Assembly: GCF_030643905.1 (NCBI RefSeq)
Contig: NZ_CP121446.1
Location: forward strand, 1,674,001-1,738,000
Reading direction: 5' to 3'
Length of the DNA: 64,000 bases
Origin: Flavobacterium sp. IMCC34852
GTDB taxonomy: Bacteria; Bacteroidota; Bacteroidia; Flavobacteriales; Flavobacteriaceae
The translations under genes and the position numbers were made by a program. Below, in pieces: positions 19,357 through 28,225 of the stretch. How positions within the stretch are numbered: position 1 is the first letter of the stretch; every line of letters begins with the position of its first letter. Under the pieces are notes generated by a model. That model had not been told where the DNA came from. It worked only from the letters and a program-made list of their open reading frames with translations, and searched no databases.

Positions 19357-22023
19357 TTATCTCAAAGTTCTGTCCGGAAGCGAACGTCTGTCCCACTTGA
19401 TATCGCTTAAGACACCGGATTTGATTCCGATAAAGAATCCCCAATAGGCATTGTCGCCAAAAGGCACCCAGTTGAAATCCATACGCCAGCTCAACAAATC
19501 GCGTTCAAAACGGAATTGGGTAAACGTAACGCCTTTTTGTACAAAGTCATAACCGGTCGAAACTCCAATTTTCCATTTAGGCGTCAAATCGGTATTCATC
19601 GAAATCATCACCGAATTTCCGGTAATTTCCTGTTCTCTTCTGGCATTAGAATAGGTAATGGAATAAGCCAAAGTCATGTCCCAAGGCAATTCATATTTAA
19701 AGAATTCGGAGACCGGTTTTTCTTCGTCATCATCTTGGTCAAATTGGCTCTGTCGTCGGTCACTCAAATCGGTATTGGTGCCGAATAAATCATCTTCTCG
19801 ACCACCGTTTCGTTTGCCTTGTTCATTCTTTTTATTGCTTTCCTTACCATCCATACTCGAAAAAGAATAGTTCAGCGTCATATTGGCACTGGTCATTCTA
19901 AACAAACTTCCGCCATTGTCAATGTTCCAAGTATTGATTCTTTGCCCCGAATTGTTAATCGCATAAGGGTCGAGAGTTGCTGCAAAATTGACATTCATCT
20001 TTTGTTTAAACAATTGAGTTCCGCCGCTCACACGCATGGGTGCCCATCGTAAAGAATCTGCCGTGATGTCATAGCTGGTAGAAAAATTCAAGTTATTCAA
20101 CAGCATAACTTTTTTAGGTTCGGTTTTAGTAGAATCTTTTTCGGTTACTTTGGCTTCAAAAGTGTTGCTCAAACTGAAACCAACATTGTTAGACATGTTT
20201 TTGCCCGGCGCTCCGAAAATTCCGCCTTCAAAACGCGTATAATCTTTGCGCATGGTACCGCTACCGTCAGGGTCATAAGTATCGTAGTATTTTTCAAAAC
20301 TCGGCGTGTAACTATAACTAACATTAGGTCGCATCACATGACGAATGGCCTGGATTTTTTTCTTTTCTCCAAAATTAAAGGTACCGTAAATGGTTGTTCC
20401 CAAACCGGCAGAAAACGAATACGTTCTGAAAGCATCAAATCCGGCTACTTCTTTATCGATTACTTGATTTGTTGTGGCTTGGTATTCTTTTTGGATGGTT
20501 TTAAAATACCAAACTTCATTATAGTTTACCGAAGTTGAAGCACTAAAATACTTGAAAACTTTAAAGTTGGTACTCAACGGAATGCTGTGTTGGAAACCCA
20601 GTTTGGCATCGCGAAACATTTCCGATTTGAAGAAAAGAGAATCGGTGGTTGCAATTCGGTTTTCGCCTCTTAAGTTGTATTGTAAGTTGATGTTTTTAAA
20701 GAATCCTTTCTTGATACCGTCTTTGGGAGCAAAAGGGAAAATCCTGTCCACACTCATTTGCAATGTGGGCAAGGTCATATTGATTTGCTCTGTATTGGTA
20801 TTCTGCGAATGGGTTGCCGTTAAGGACAAATTCACTTGCGGAACAGAATTAAAAGTCTTGGAATAAGAAATGGAAGAGCTCAAAGTGTTGTTCAATGTTG
20901 AACCCACATTTACCTGATTCAACGATTGGCGGAAGAATTTACTGCTTCCTAAGTTAACCGAAGCGGAGAATCTTGAATTCGGATTTGATTTCCCGTCCTT
21001 AGAGTGTGTCCATTGGATGTTGTAATTGTTGGCCCTGCTGTAATCCGGATAACCTCTTTCGCTTTGAATCAAATTCTCAAAACGAACATTTATATTTCCC
21101 AAAAATTTGTAGCGTTTGGCATAGGAAGATTCAAAACGTATTCCGTAACTTCCATTGGTATAATAATCGCCCAAAATCGCCAAGTCATAATTATCGCTTA
21201 AGGCAAAATAATAACCGCCGTTTTGCAAAGAAAAACCTCTGGTGTTACTGTCGTTGTAGGTTGGCATAATCAAACCCGAACGCGCTTTATCTGTCATGGG
21301 AAAGAAAGCAAATGGTAAAGCAATGGGCGTAGGCACATCGGCTATTACCATATTGGTTAAACCTACCACGACTTTTTTTCCGGGAACCAATTTGACACGA
21401 TTGGTTTGAAAATAATATTCGGGATTGTCAATGTCTTTAGAAGTGGTGAAACGCGCGCCTTTCATAAAATAAACCGAGTCATTTTCCTTTTTGGTAATGG
21501 CTGCCTTAATGTTCATTTCTCCTTGTTGGCTTCTCGAATTCCAAACCAAAGCTTTTTTGGTTTTAAAATTAAAGCGAATAGAATCAGGTTCTACCACATT
21601 GGCACCTTGCTTAAAAACCGGTCTTTGGGAATATTTTCCGGTGGAATCTTTAATTCTTCCGGCGTAAACTTCATCTTTTTGATAATCAATAACGATGATA
21701 CCCGACTTCAATTCAATGTCCTGATAATACACTTCTGCCTGATTGTAGAGTGTAATGAGTTTTTTCTTTTGGTCTAATTTTTCGTAGTCAACCGCTTTCC
21801 TTTTTATTTTTCCGTCTAAAAAAGATTTCTTAGGTTTTAGGCTGTCTTTTTTTGTAGAGTCGATGACTTTGGTTAAATCCGTCAGCTCGATTTTAGTGCT
21901 ATCTACTTGGTTTTTAGCAGGTATAGGATTGCTTTTTGGAGGTAAGTCTTGTGGATATGTTTTTGTGATTCCTAATGTTAGGAAAATTGTTAAAAAAACG
22001 ATATTAAATAAGTTTCTTTGCAA
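19357..22023 (-). CDS. lptD: LPS-assembly protein LptD-like outer-membrane barrel
   Basis: About 888 residues. A short signal sequence (ending near KTYPQD) is followed by a periplasmic OstA/LptA-like beta-jellyroll domain (about 90-270) with runs such as YQDIELKSG. A long C-terminal beta-barrel of alternating hydrophobic strands ends near the C terminus. It would insert lipopolysaccharide into the outer leaflet. The frame is open to a TTG at 22083, but that TTG is inside a -7 promoter element (TAAGTTTG, complement of 22071-22078), so translation should begin downstream. The TTG at 22023 puts the signal peptide at the N terminus. No LptE gene is adjacent. Confidence 0.82.
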   Translation of the reverse strand: MQRNLFNIVFLTIFLTLGITKTYPQDLPPKSNPIPAKNQVDSTKIELTDLTKVIDSTKKDSLKPKKSFLDGKIKRKAVDYEKLDQKKKLITLYNQAEVYYQDIELKSGIIVIDYQKDEVYAGRIKDSTGKYSQRPVFKQGANVVEPDSIRFNFKTKKALVWNSRSQQGEMNIKAAITKKENDSVYFMKGARFTTSKDIDNPEYYFQTNRVKLVPGKKVVVGLTNMVIADVPTPIALPFAFFPMTDKARSGLIMPTYNDSNTRGFSLQNGGYYFALSDNYDLAILGDYYTNGSYGIRFESSYAKRYKFLGNINVRFENLIQSERGYPDYSRANNYNIQWTHSKDGKSNPNSRFSASVNLGSSKFFRQSLNQVNVGSTLNNTLSSSISYSKTFNSVPQVNLSLTATHSQNTNTEQINMTLPTLQMSVDRIFPFAPKDGIKKGFFKNINLQYNLRGENRIATTDSLFFKSEMFRDAKLGFQHSIPLSTNFKVFKYFSASTSVNYNEVWYFKTIQKEYQATTNQVIDKEVAGFDAFRTYSFSAGLGTTIYGTFNFGEKKKIQAIRHVMRPNVSYSYTPSFEKYYDTYDPDGSGTMRKDYTRFEGGIFGAPGKNMSNNVGFSLSNTFEAKVTEKDSTKTEPKKVMLLNNLNFSTSYDITADSLRWAPMRVSGGTQLFKQKMNVNFAATLDPYAINNSGQRINTWNIDNGGSLFRMTSANMTLNYSFSSMDGKESNKKNEQGKRNGGREDDLFGTNTDLSDRRQSQFDQDDDEEKPVSEFFKYELPWDMTLAYSITYSNARREQEITGNSVMISMNTDLTPKWKIGVSTGYDFVQKGVTFTQFRFERDLLSWRMDFNWVPFGDNAYWGFFIGIKSGVLSDIKWDRRSLPDRTLR

Positions 22024-22070
22024 AGGTTTAATGCTATTTTTGTAGAAATATGGCTTGGTTTTTGACGTGG

Positions 22071-22078
22071 CAAACTTA
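22071..22078 (-). promoter_or_regulatory. -7 promoter element of lptD
   Basis: The minus strand reads TAAGTTTG. It overlaps the apparent open-frame start at 22083 and therefore argues for the downstream start at 22023. Confidence 0.5.
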
Positions 22079-22157
22079 AACAATATTTTCGGTCAAAAAT
22101 AGGTAAATATTACATTTATGACCGCTGTGTTTTTATAAAAATTAACTTTTGAAGTCG

Positions 22158-23294
22158 ATGGGTTTTCAAAAAAATATAAAATCGTATTTATCAGTACTGA
22201 TGTTGTTGAGTGTTTTGACTGTTTTCGGACAAGCCAAAACCAACAAGTTTGTGGTGGTTTTAGATGCAGGTCACGGCGGGAAAGATCCGGGCAATTCCTA
22301 TCACGGTTTTGTTGAAAAAGAAATTGCCTTGAAAACAACCTTGAAAGTAGGAGAAATGCTCGAAAGAGAGAAGGATTTTGAAGTCGTTTACACTCGTAAA
22401 AACGATACTTTTGTCGAATTGGTTAACCGTCCCAAAATAGCCAATAAAACCAATGCTAATTTGTTTGTATCTATTCACTGTAATTCGGTATCCAATCAAA
22501 CACCTTCTGGTACAGAAACTTTTGTGATGGGATTGTCACGAAGCGATATGAATTTGGAAGTTGCTAAAAATGAAAACTCGGTTATCCTTTTAGAAGACAA
22601 TTACAAAACTACCTATCAAGGTTTTGATCCCAAAAAGCCTGAAACGTTATTGGGTTTAGAAATGATAAAAGAAGCTAATTTAATCAGCAGTATCGATTTA
22701 GCATCTGCCATTCAAGACAATTTTACCCATAATTTGAACCGAAAATCTCGCGGGATAAAGCAGCAACCTTTGTGGGTTTTAGATGCTGCCGTGATGCCGG
22801 GAGTTTTAATCGAATTGGGTTTTTTATCCAACAAAGAAGAAGGTGAGTTTTTAAACTCAGAAGAAGGTCAGAACAAAATGGCTAAACAAATTGCCAAAGC
22901 CATTATCAAATACAAAAAATCTTATTTTGACGGTGTTGTAGTAAGTGAAGCTCCCGAAACTCCGGAAGATACGATTAAAAAAGTTGAAAAGCCCTCGGTA
23001 CAAACACCGGTTGTTTCAAAACCGGAAGAAACCCAAATGGCTCCGTCAGCTGAAGGGTCATACAAAATACAATTATTTGCCAGTTCTAAAAAAAGAGCGC
23101 TAACTTCGCCCGATTTTAAAGGATTGAAAACGATAACCTATACTTTTGAGAATAATTTATATAAATATTTTTATGGTAACGCCAATGATTTGGAGGAGGC
23201 CAAAAAAATGTTTAATGAAGCCAAAAGACAAGGGTTTTCAGATGCTTTTATTGTAACCACTATCGGAGGAAAGACTTCAGCCGTAAAAATTTAA
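22158..23294 (+). CDS. N-acetylmuramoyl-L-alanine amidase (Ami3) with SPOR-like tail, copy 1
   Basis: A 378-residue zinc amidase that cleaves stem peptides from peptidoglycan. After the signal peptide come the Ami3 motifs LDAGHGGKDPG, a zinc-ligand glutamate in VEKEIAL, SIHCNSVSN and the catalytic IELGFLSN. A proline/glutamate-rich linker (about 260-305) leads to a C-terminal SPOR-like domain (YKIQLFASSKK) expected to bind denuded septal glycan. The ATG at 22158 is preferred to the TTG at 22149. It diverges from lptD and is followed 36 bp later by a second amidase with the same architecture. Confidence 0.9.
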   Translation: MGFQKNIKSYLSVLMLLSVLTVFGQAKTNKFVVVLDAGHGGKDPGNSYHGFVEKEIALKTTLKVGEMLEREKDFEVVYTRKNDTFVELVNRPKIANKTNANLFVSIHCNSVSNQTPSGTETFVMGLSRSDMNLEVAKNENSVILLEDNYKTTYQGFDPKKPETLLGLEMIKEANLISSIDLASAIQDNFTHNLNRKSRGIKQQPLWVLDAAVMPGVLIELGFLSNKEEGEFLNSEEGQNKMAKQIAKAIIKYKKSYFDGVVVSEAPETPEDTIKKVEKPSVQTPVVSKPEETQMAPSAEGSYKIQLFASSKKRALTSPDFKGLKTITYTFENNLYKYFYGNANDLEEAKKMFNEAKRQGFSDAFIVTTIGGKTSAVKI

Positions 23295-23307
23295 AACAGA
23301 TTAATTA

Positions 23308-23315
23308 TATTTTTG
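23308..23315 (+). promoter_or_regulatory. -7 promoter element of the second amidase
   Basis: TATTTTTG matches TAnnTTTG. It includes the TTG at 23313, which is therefore a promoter base rather than a start codon and points to the ATG at 23331. The second amidase thus has its own promoter within 40 bp of the first. Confidence 0.5.
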
Positions 23316-23330
23316 AAATTGATAAAACAA

Positions 23331-24497
23331 ATGAGAGGAATTACGTTCGTAGGTACGATTTTATTATTTATTTCTAATTTGACCTTTGCCCAATCGGGTC
23401 AAAAATTCAAAGTTGCCCTTGATGCCGGTCACGGCGACCATGATTATGGTGCGGTTTACAATGGTCATATTGAAAAAAAAATAGCCTTGGCTGTGGTGCT
23501 TAAGGTCGGTAAGATTTTAGAAAGTAAACCCGGTGTTGAAGTAATTTACACCCGAAAAAATGACACTTTTGTAGACTTAATTGAACGCGCTAATATTGCC
23601 AACAGAGCCGATGCTAATATTTTTGTTTCCATTCATTGCAATGCCAATAAAAATTCGGCTGCTTGTGGTTCGGAGACTTATGTAATGGGTATGTCAAAAA
23701 ATGCCTCCAATTTAGAAGCGGCCAAAAAAGAGAATGAGGTAATTACCATGGAGAAAGATTACCAACAAAAATACAAAGGCTACGACCCGAAATCACCCGA
23801 GAGTATTATTGGCTTAACCATGATGCAAGAAGAATATTTAGAAAGCAGTATTGCTTTGGCCGGTAAAATTCAAAACCACTTTATTGATGATTTGAAAGTG
23901 AAAAGTCGTGGTGTGAAGCAAGCTCCATTTATGGTTTTACACAAAGCTTATATGCCGAGAGTTTTAATAGAAATGGGTTTTATTTCTAATCCTGAAGAAG
24001 GTGCAAGACTAGATTCTGAAGCAGGGCAACAAGGAGCAGCAGAAGCCATAGCTGAAGCTATTCTTAGTTATAAAAAAGAATTTTACGGATCAGGTGATGC
24101 TGATGATGTTAAGCCTTCTGAAAGAGTTGAAACCCTTAAAGTGGTTGATTCACAAGCCACAAAAACGGTGGTAAAAAGTCCTGAAGTAAAAAAACCTGAG
24201 CCTAAAACAGCCCCAAAACCGGAAGCAGTTGTAAGTTCAGGAGTGGCTACATTCAAAATACAACTTTCCGCCAGCGGTAAAAAGTTAGAGCTTACCCCTA
24301 GTAATTTCAAAGGATTAAGCAATATTTCCATGTCGAGTGAAGGAACACTATACAAATACATGTATGGAGAAACTTCAAGTTATGATGAAGCCAAAAAATT
24401 ATTAGCTGAAGCCAAAGCCAAAGGTTTTACCTCTGCCTTTGTGATTGCTTTTAAAAACGGTAAAAAAGTTTCAGTTCAAGAAGCATTAAAGCAATAA
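23331..24497 (+). CDS. N-acetylmuramoyl-L-alanine amidase (Ami3) with SPOR-like tail, copy 2
   Basis: A 388-residue paralogue of the preceding gene with the same order of parts: signal peptide, Ami3 domain, linker, SPOR-like C terminus. All zinc and catalytic positions are kept (LDAGHGDHDYG, HIEKKIAL, SIHCNANKN, IEMGFISN). The linker is alanine/lysine/proline-rich and the tail starts FKIQLSASGKK. The two copies differ at many positions, so the duplication is not recent. One copy may serve septal splitting and the other general turnover (inference). The mlaD-type gene follows 51 bp later. Confidence 0.9.
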   Translation: MRGITFVGTILLFISNLTFAQSGQKFKVALDAGHGDHDYGAVYNGHIEKKIALAVVLKVGKILESKPGVEVIYTRKNDTFVDLIERANIANRADANIFVSIHCNANKNSAACGSETYVMGMSKNASNLEAAKKENEVITMEKDYQQKYKGYDPKSPESIIGLTMMQEEYLESSIALAGKIQNHFIDDLKVKSRGVKQAPFMVLHKAYMPRVLIEMGFISNPEEGARLDSEAGQQGAAEAIAEAILSYKKEFYGSGDADDVKPSERVETLKVVDSQATKTVVKSPEVKKPEPKTAPKPEAVVSSGVATFKIQLSASGKKLELTPSNFKGLSNISMSSEGTLYKYMYGETSSYDEAKKLLAEAKAKGFTSAFVIAFKNGKKVSVQEALKQ

Positions 24498-24523
24498 TTA
24501 CAAGTAGTTTTAGTATTTTAGTT

Positions 24524-24531
24524 TAACTTTG
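24524..24531 (+). promoter_or_regulatory. -7 promoter element of the MCE gene
   Basis: TAACTTTG, followed by CC, lies 17 bp before the TTG start at 24549. It does not overlap that start, which makes TTG plausible as a real initiator here. Confidence 0.5.
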
Positions 24532-24548
24532 CCAAAAAACATTCAGCA

Positions 24549-25505
24549 TTGAAAATTACCAGAGAAATTAAGACAGCAATTTTAGTAATTGCTTCTATTT
24601 TATTATTCATTTGGGGTTACAGTTTCCTAAAAGGAAGAGATTTATTGTCGAGTTACAATAAATACTATGTAAAATATAGTAATGTAGATGGACTAGCCTC
24701 CTCTTCGCCGGTAACTATAAACGGTTTAGTCGTTGGTAAAGTAAACTCTATCGAGTTGCAAAAAGATTGGACCTCATTGGTTGAATTACAAATCAACGGT
24801 GATTATAAAATTCCTAAAAACAGTGTGGCCGAGTTGTATTCTCCCGGACCTATCGGCGGAAAACAAATCGCTATTTTACCTAACCAAGAAACGACAGAAA
24901 TTACCAAATCAGGGGATTATCTGATGTCTTCTAATAAATTGGGTTTAACCGAAGAAGTATCGAACCAAATCAAACCCATCAAGGAAAAACTCGATAAGGT
25001 TTTGGAAAATGCCAATACCATGTTGGTCAATGTCAACCAAGTATTAGATGAAAAGACCAAACAAAATCTCAGAGGCAGTCTTGAAAACTTAAATGCTACT
25101 TTGGCCGAGTTTAAAGATGCTTCTGTCAGTGTAAATCAATTATTGGCCGACAACAAAAGTAAAATTTCTTCTACGATGTCGAATTTTGATAAGGCTTCCG
25201 GAAATTTAAAAACCATGTCTGATTCTTTGGCCAAAGCCAATATTGGACAAACTATTAAAAATTTGGAGAAAACTTTAGCCAGTGTAGACAAACTTATGGC
25301 CGATATGCAAGCCGGAAAAGGTACTTTGGGTAAATTGGCCAAAGATGAAGCTTTGTATAACAACTTTGCCAAGTCCTCTAAAGAATTGGAATTGTTATTG
25401 CAAGATTTGCGTCTGAATCCAACCCGTTATGTCAATGTTTCGCTTTTCGGAAAGAAAAACAAACCTTATAAAGCACCGGTAAACGATACCATTAATAAAA
25501 AGTAA
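24549..25505 (+). CDS. MlaD/MCE family lipid-transport protein
   Basis: A 318-residue protein with one N-terminal membrane span (residues 9-26), one MCE domain (about 37-115, with the GLASSSPV and GPIGGKQIAI segments) and a long coiled-coil C-terminal half (about 140-285). MlaD-type proteins bind an ABC transporter in the inner membrane and carry phospholipids or other lipids through the periplasm. The ATPase and permease partners (mlaE/mlaF) are not next to it. The TTG start gives the usual N terminus KITREIKTAI and is supported by the -7 box upstream. Confidence 0.88.
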   Translation: MKITREIKTAILVIASILLFIWGYSFLKGRDLLSSYNKYYVKYSNVDGLASSSPVTINGLVVGKVNSIELQKDWTSLVELQINGDYKIPKNSVAELYSPGPIGGKQIAILPNQETTEITKSGDYLMSSNKLGLTEEVSNQIKPIKEKLDKVLENANTMLVNVNQVLDEKTKQNLRGSLENLNATLAEFKDASVSVNQLLADNKSKISSTMSNFDKASGNLKTMSDSLAKANIGQTIKNLEKTLASVDKLMADMQAGKGTLGKLAKDEALYNNFAKSSKELELLLQDLRLNPTRYVNVSLFGKKNKPYKAPVNDTINKK

Positions 25506-25516
25506 ACTTCAGAACC

Positions 25517-26824
25517 ATGATGTATATTGACAACATACTTTTTGCAATTATTCTCCTTGCGGGAATTGGTTTTTTTGCCAAAAATGTTAAGAAACTTACT
25601 CGTAATATCAAATTGGGACAAGAGGTTAATCGTTCAGACAATCCTTCTGCACGCTGGAAAAACATGGCGATGATTGCTTTAGGTCAATCTAAAATGGTGA
25701 AAAGACCAATCGCCGGATTTTTGCACATTATTGTTTACGTTGGTTTCGTAATCATCAACTTAGAAGTTTTAGAAATCATCATCGACGGATTATTCGGAAC
25801 ACACCGAATCTTCTCGTTTTTAGGCGGATTCTATGGTGTTTTAATCGGTTCGTTTGAAGTTTTAGCCGTATTGGTTTTAGTAGCGGTTATTGCTTTTTGG
25901 ATTCGCAGAAACGTTATCAAACTAAAAAGATTTGCGAGTTCCGATTTAAAAGGCGCACCCAAAAAAGACGCCGATACCATTTTGTATTTCGAAATCGTAT
26001 TGATGTCGTTGTTTTTAATCATGAACGCTTTCGATTTGAAATTTCAGGATATGAATTCGGGAAATATCATTTCGCAATTTTTAGTGCCATCACCGGATAC
26101 TTTTTCGTTGGAAGCCGTTATCATTATTGAAAGAGCGGCTTGGTGGTTCCACATTATCGGGATTTTGATTTTCTTGAACTATCTGTATTATTCTAAACAT
26201 TTACACATCTTGTTGGCTTTCCCAAATACTTTTTTCGCAGATTTGAATGCCAAAGGAAAATTCGATAATCTGGAAAGCGTAACCAAAGAAGTAAAACTAA
26301 TGATGGATCCGAATGCCGATCCATTCGCAGCCCAACCGGTGGATGAAAATGCGGTTCCAAGCAAGTTTGGTGCTTCGGATGTGCAGGATTTGAATTGGGT
26401 GCAATTGCTCAATGCTTATACTTGTACAGAATGCGGTCGTTGTACTTCTTCTTGTCCGGCGAACCAAACCGGGAAAAAATTATCTCCGAGAAAAATCATG
26501 ATGGATACGCGTGATCGATTGGAAGAAGTAGGTAAAAATATCGATGCCAATAAAGGGGTTTTTGTACCTGATAATAAATCGTTGTTGAACGATTACATCA
26601 CGGCAGAAGAACTTTGGGCGTGTACTTCTTGTAACGCTTGTGTGGAAGAATGTCCGGTAAACATCAGTCCGTTATCCATTATCATGGACATGAGAAGATA
26701 CTTGGTGATGGAGCAAAGTGCGGCGCCACAATCGTTAAACGCAATGATGACCAATATTGAAAACAATGGTGCACCTTGGCAATACAACCAAATGGATCGA
26801 TTGAACTGGAAAGACGAAAACTAA
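25517..26824 (+). CDS. Membrane-bound 4Fe-4S dicluster oxidoreductase subunit (HdrE/HdrC-like)
   Basis: A 435-residue fusion. The first 230 residues hold five membrane spans with histidines at the ends, resembling a NarI/HdrE-type cytochrome b module. The C-terminal part holds two [4Fe-4S] motifs, CTECGRCTSSCP and CTSCNACVEECP. The CCG-domain protein at 27433 would complete an HdrDE-like or Fe-S oxidoreductase complex that moves electrons between the menaquinone pool and a soluble partner. The electron donor is not evident. The start at 25517 lies 11 bp after the MCE gene stop, so it may be read from the same transcript. Confidence 0.85.
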   Translation: MMYIDNILFAIILLAGIGFFAKNVKKLTRNIKLGQEVNRSDNPSARWKNMAMIALGQSKMVKRPIAGFLHIIVYVGFVIINLEVLEIIIDGLFGTHRIFSFLGGFYGVLIGSFEVLAVLVLVAVIAFWIRRNVIKLKRFASSDLKGAPKKDADTILYFEIVLMSLFLIMNAFDLKFQDMNSGNIISQFLVPSPDTFSLEAVIIIERAAWWFHIIGILIFLNYLYYSKHLHILLAFPNTFFADLNAKGKFDNLESVTKEVKLMMDPNADPFAAQPVDENAVPSKFGASDVQDLNWVQLLNAYTCTECGRCTSSCPANQTGKKLSPRKIMMDTRDRLEEVGKNIDANKGVFVPDNKSLLNDYITAEELWACTSCNACVEECPVNISPLSIIMDMRRYLVMEQSAAPQSLNAMMTNIENNGAPWQYNQMDRLNWKDEN

Positions 26825-26906
26825 CTATATATAATTGATAAATTCTCATAATTGTGAGGCTTGAGGATTTGTCGAATGAATTTGAATCACTATAAAAAGT
26901 AACAAA

Positions 26907-27353
26907 ATGAAAGCGGAAGACATTGAAAAAAAACTGCAAAGCATCACAGAAAACGGACAACATTTAAGTCCGATTTTACCGGAAGGAATCAAAAATTATT
27001 TAATCGACATCGACGGAACAATTTGTGATGATATTCCAAACGAAGAGCCTGAAAGAATGTTAACTGCAGAGGTTTATCCGGATGCATTAATTACCTTAAA
27101 TAAATGGTATGATGAAGGGCATATTATATTCTTTTTCACTTCAAGAACCGAAGCACATAGAGAATATACCGAACGTTGGTTAAAACAACACGGATTCAAA
27201 TACCACGGAATGGTCATGGGAAAACCACGTGGCGGCAACTACCACTGGATTGACAATCACTTGGTAAAAGCCACCCGTTACAGAGGAAAGTTCACCGATT
27301 TGGTAGACAAAGAAGTAACCATTCAAGTGTTCGACGACGAGCATCATGAATAG
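26907..27353 (+). CDS. Small HAD-superfamily phosphatase-like protein
   Basis: A 148-residue protein with HAD motif I DIDGTICD (about 31-38), motif II FFTSR and a motif III/IV region MGKPRGG followed by WIDNHLV. Cap-less and short, it resembles the NagD/LNS2-like or polynucleotide-phosphatase end of the superfamily. Some flavobacterial relatives have been labelled phosphoheptose isomerase, which nothing here supports. It is inserted between two subunits of the Fe-S complex and read in the same direction, 82 bp after the first and 79 bp before the second. The substrate is unknown. Confidence 0.75.
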   Translation: MKAEDIEKKLQSITENGQHLSPILPEGIKNYLIDIDGTICDDIPNEEPERMLTAEVYPDALITLNKWYDEGHIIFFFTSRTEAHREYTERWLKQHGFKYHGMVMGKPRGGNYHWIDNHLVKATRYRGKFTDLVDKEVTIQVFDDEHHE

Positions 27354-27426
27354 GTGATTTGTGGATTTGGTTATTCGTTTATTCGCATGGCCAAATAACC
27401 GCATCACCAAATAAACAAATAAACAG
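27354..27426. repeat. AAATAACC-type intergenic repeat
   Basis: The HAD/CCG spacer consists of GGTGATTTG, TTTGGTTATTCG, CCAAATAACC and ATCACCAAATAAAC runs that can pair with each other imperfectly. It is related to the element at 14682-14750. Confidence 0.5.
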
Positions 27427-27432
27427 AAAAAA

Positions 27433-28224
27433 ATGTCAGAAGTATTAAACGTGCCGACCATGGCAGAAATGATGGCTCAAGGCAAGCAACCCGAAGTGTT
27501 ATTTTGGGTAGGTTGTGCCGGTAGTTTTGATGACAGAGCAAAAAAAATCACCAAGGCATTTGTTCGTATTTTAAATCGCGCCAATGTTGAGTTTGCCGTT
27601 CTGGGTACTGAAGAAAGCTGTACCGGTGATCCGGCGAAAAGAGCAGGGAATGAGTTTTTGTTCCAAATGCAAGCCATGATGAACATCGAGGTTTTGAACG
27701 CTTATGAAGCCAAAAAAATCGTTACGGCTTGTCCGCATTGCTTCAATACCTTAAAAAATGAATACCCTGAATTGGGTGGTACTTATGAAGTAGTTCACCA
27801 TACAGAGTTTTTAAAATCCTTGTTGGATGCCGGAAGATTAACCATTGAAGGCGGGCAGTTTAAAGGAAAGAGAATCACTTTTCACGATCCTTGCTATTTA
27901 GGTCGTGCTAATAACATTTATGAAGCGCCAAGAGATTTAATCCAAAAATTAGATGCCGAATTAGTCGAAATGAAACGTTCTCGTGCCAATGGTTTGTGTT
28001 GCGGTGCCGGTGGCGCTCAAATGTTCAAAGAACCTGAGAACGGAAATAAAGACATCAACGTAGAAAGAACCGAAGATGCTTTGGAAACTACCCCCGAAAT
28101 CATAGCAGCCGGTTGCCCATTCTGCAACACCATGATGACCGACGGTGTCAAAGCCAAAGAACAAGAAGCCAATGTAAAAGTTATGGATGTGGCCGAATTA
28201 ATTGCTAATGCTCAAGATTTATAG
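27433..28224 (+). CDS. CCG-domain Fe-S protein (HdrB/HdrD-like)
   Basis: A 263-residue protein with two cysteine-rich CCG domains. Cysteines lie at WVGCAG, EESCTGDP and ACPHCFN for the first, and at HDPCYLG, LCCGAGG and GCPFCN for the second. This is the site that holds the noncubane or distorted Fe-S clusters of heterodisulfide reductase B, GlpC and LutA-type proteins. It is likely the soluble catalytic partner of the membrane dicluster protein at 25517. Confidence 0.87.
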   Translation: MSEVLNVPTMAEMMAQGKQPEVLFWVGCAGSFDDRAKKITKAFVRILNRANVEFAVLGTEESCTGDPAKRAGNEFLFQMQAMMNIEVLNAYEAKKIVTACPHCFNTLKNEYPELGGTYEVVHHTEFLKSLLDAGRLTIEGGQFKGKRITFHDPCYLGRANNIYEAPRDLIQKLDAELVEMKRSRANGLCCGAGGAQMFKEPENGNKDINVERTEDALETTPEIIAAGCPFCNTMMTDGVKAKEQEANVKVMDVAELIANAQDL

Positions 28225-28225
28225 T

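Noticed and set aside
26907..27353. Phosphoheptose isomerase
   Set aside because: The protein has HAD motifs (DIDGT) and lacks the SIS fold and length of GmhA.
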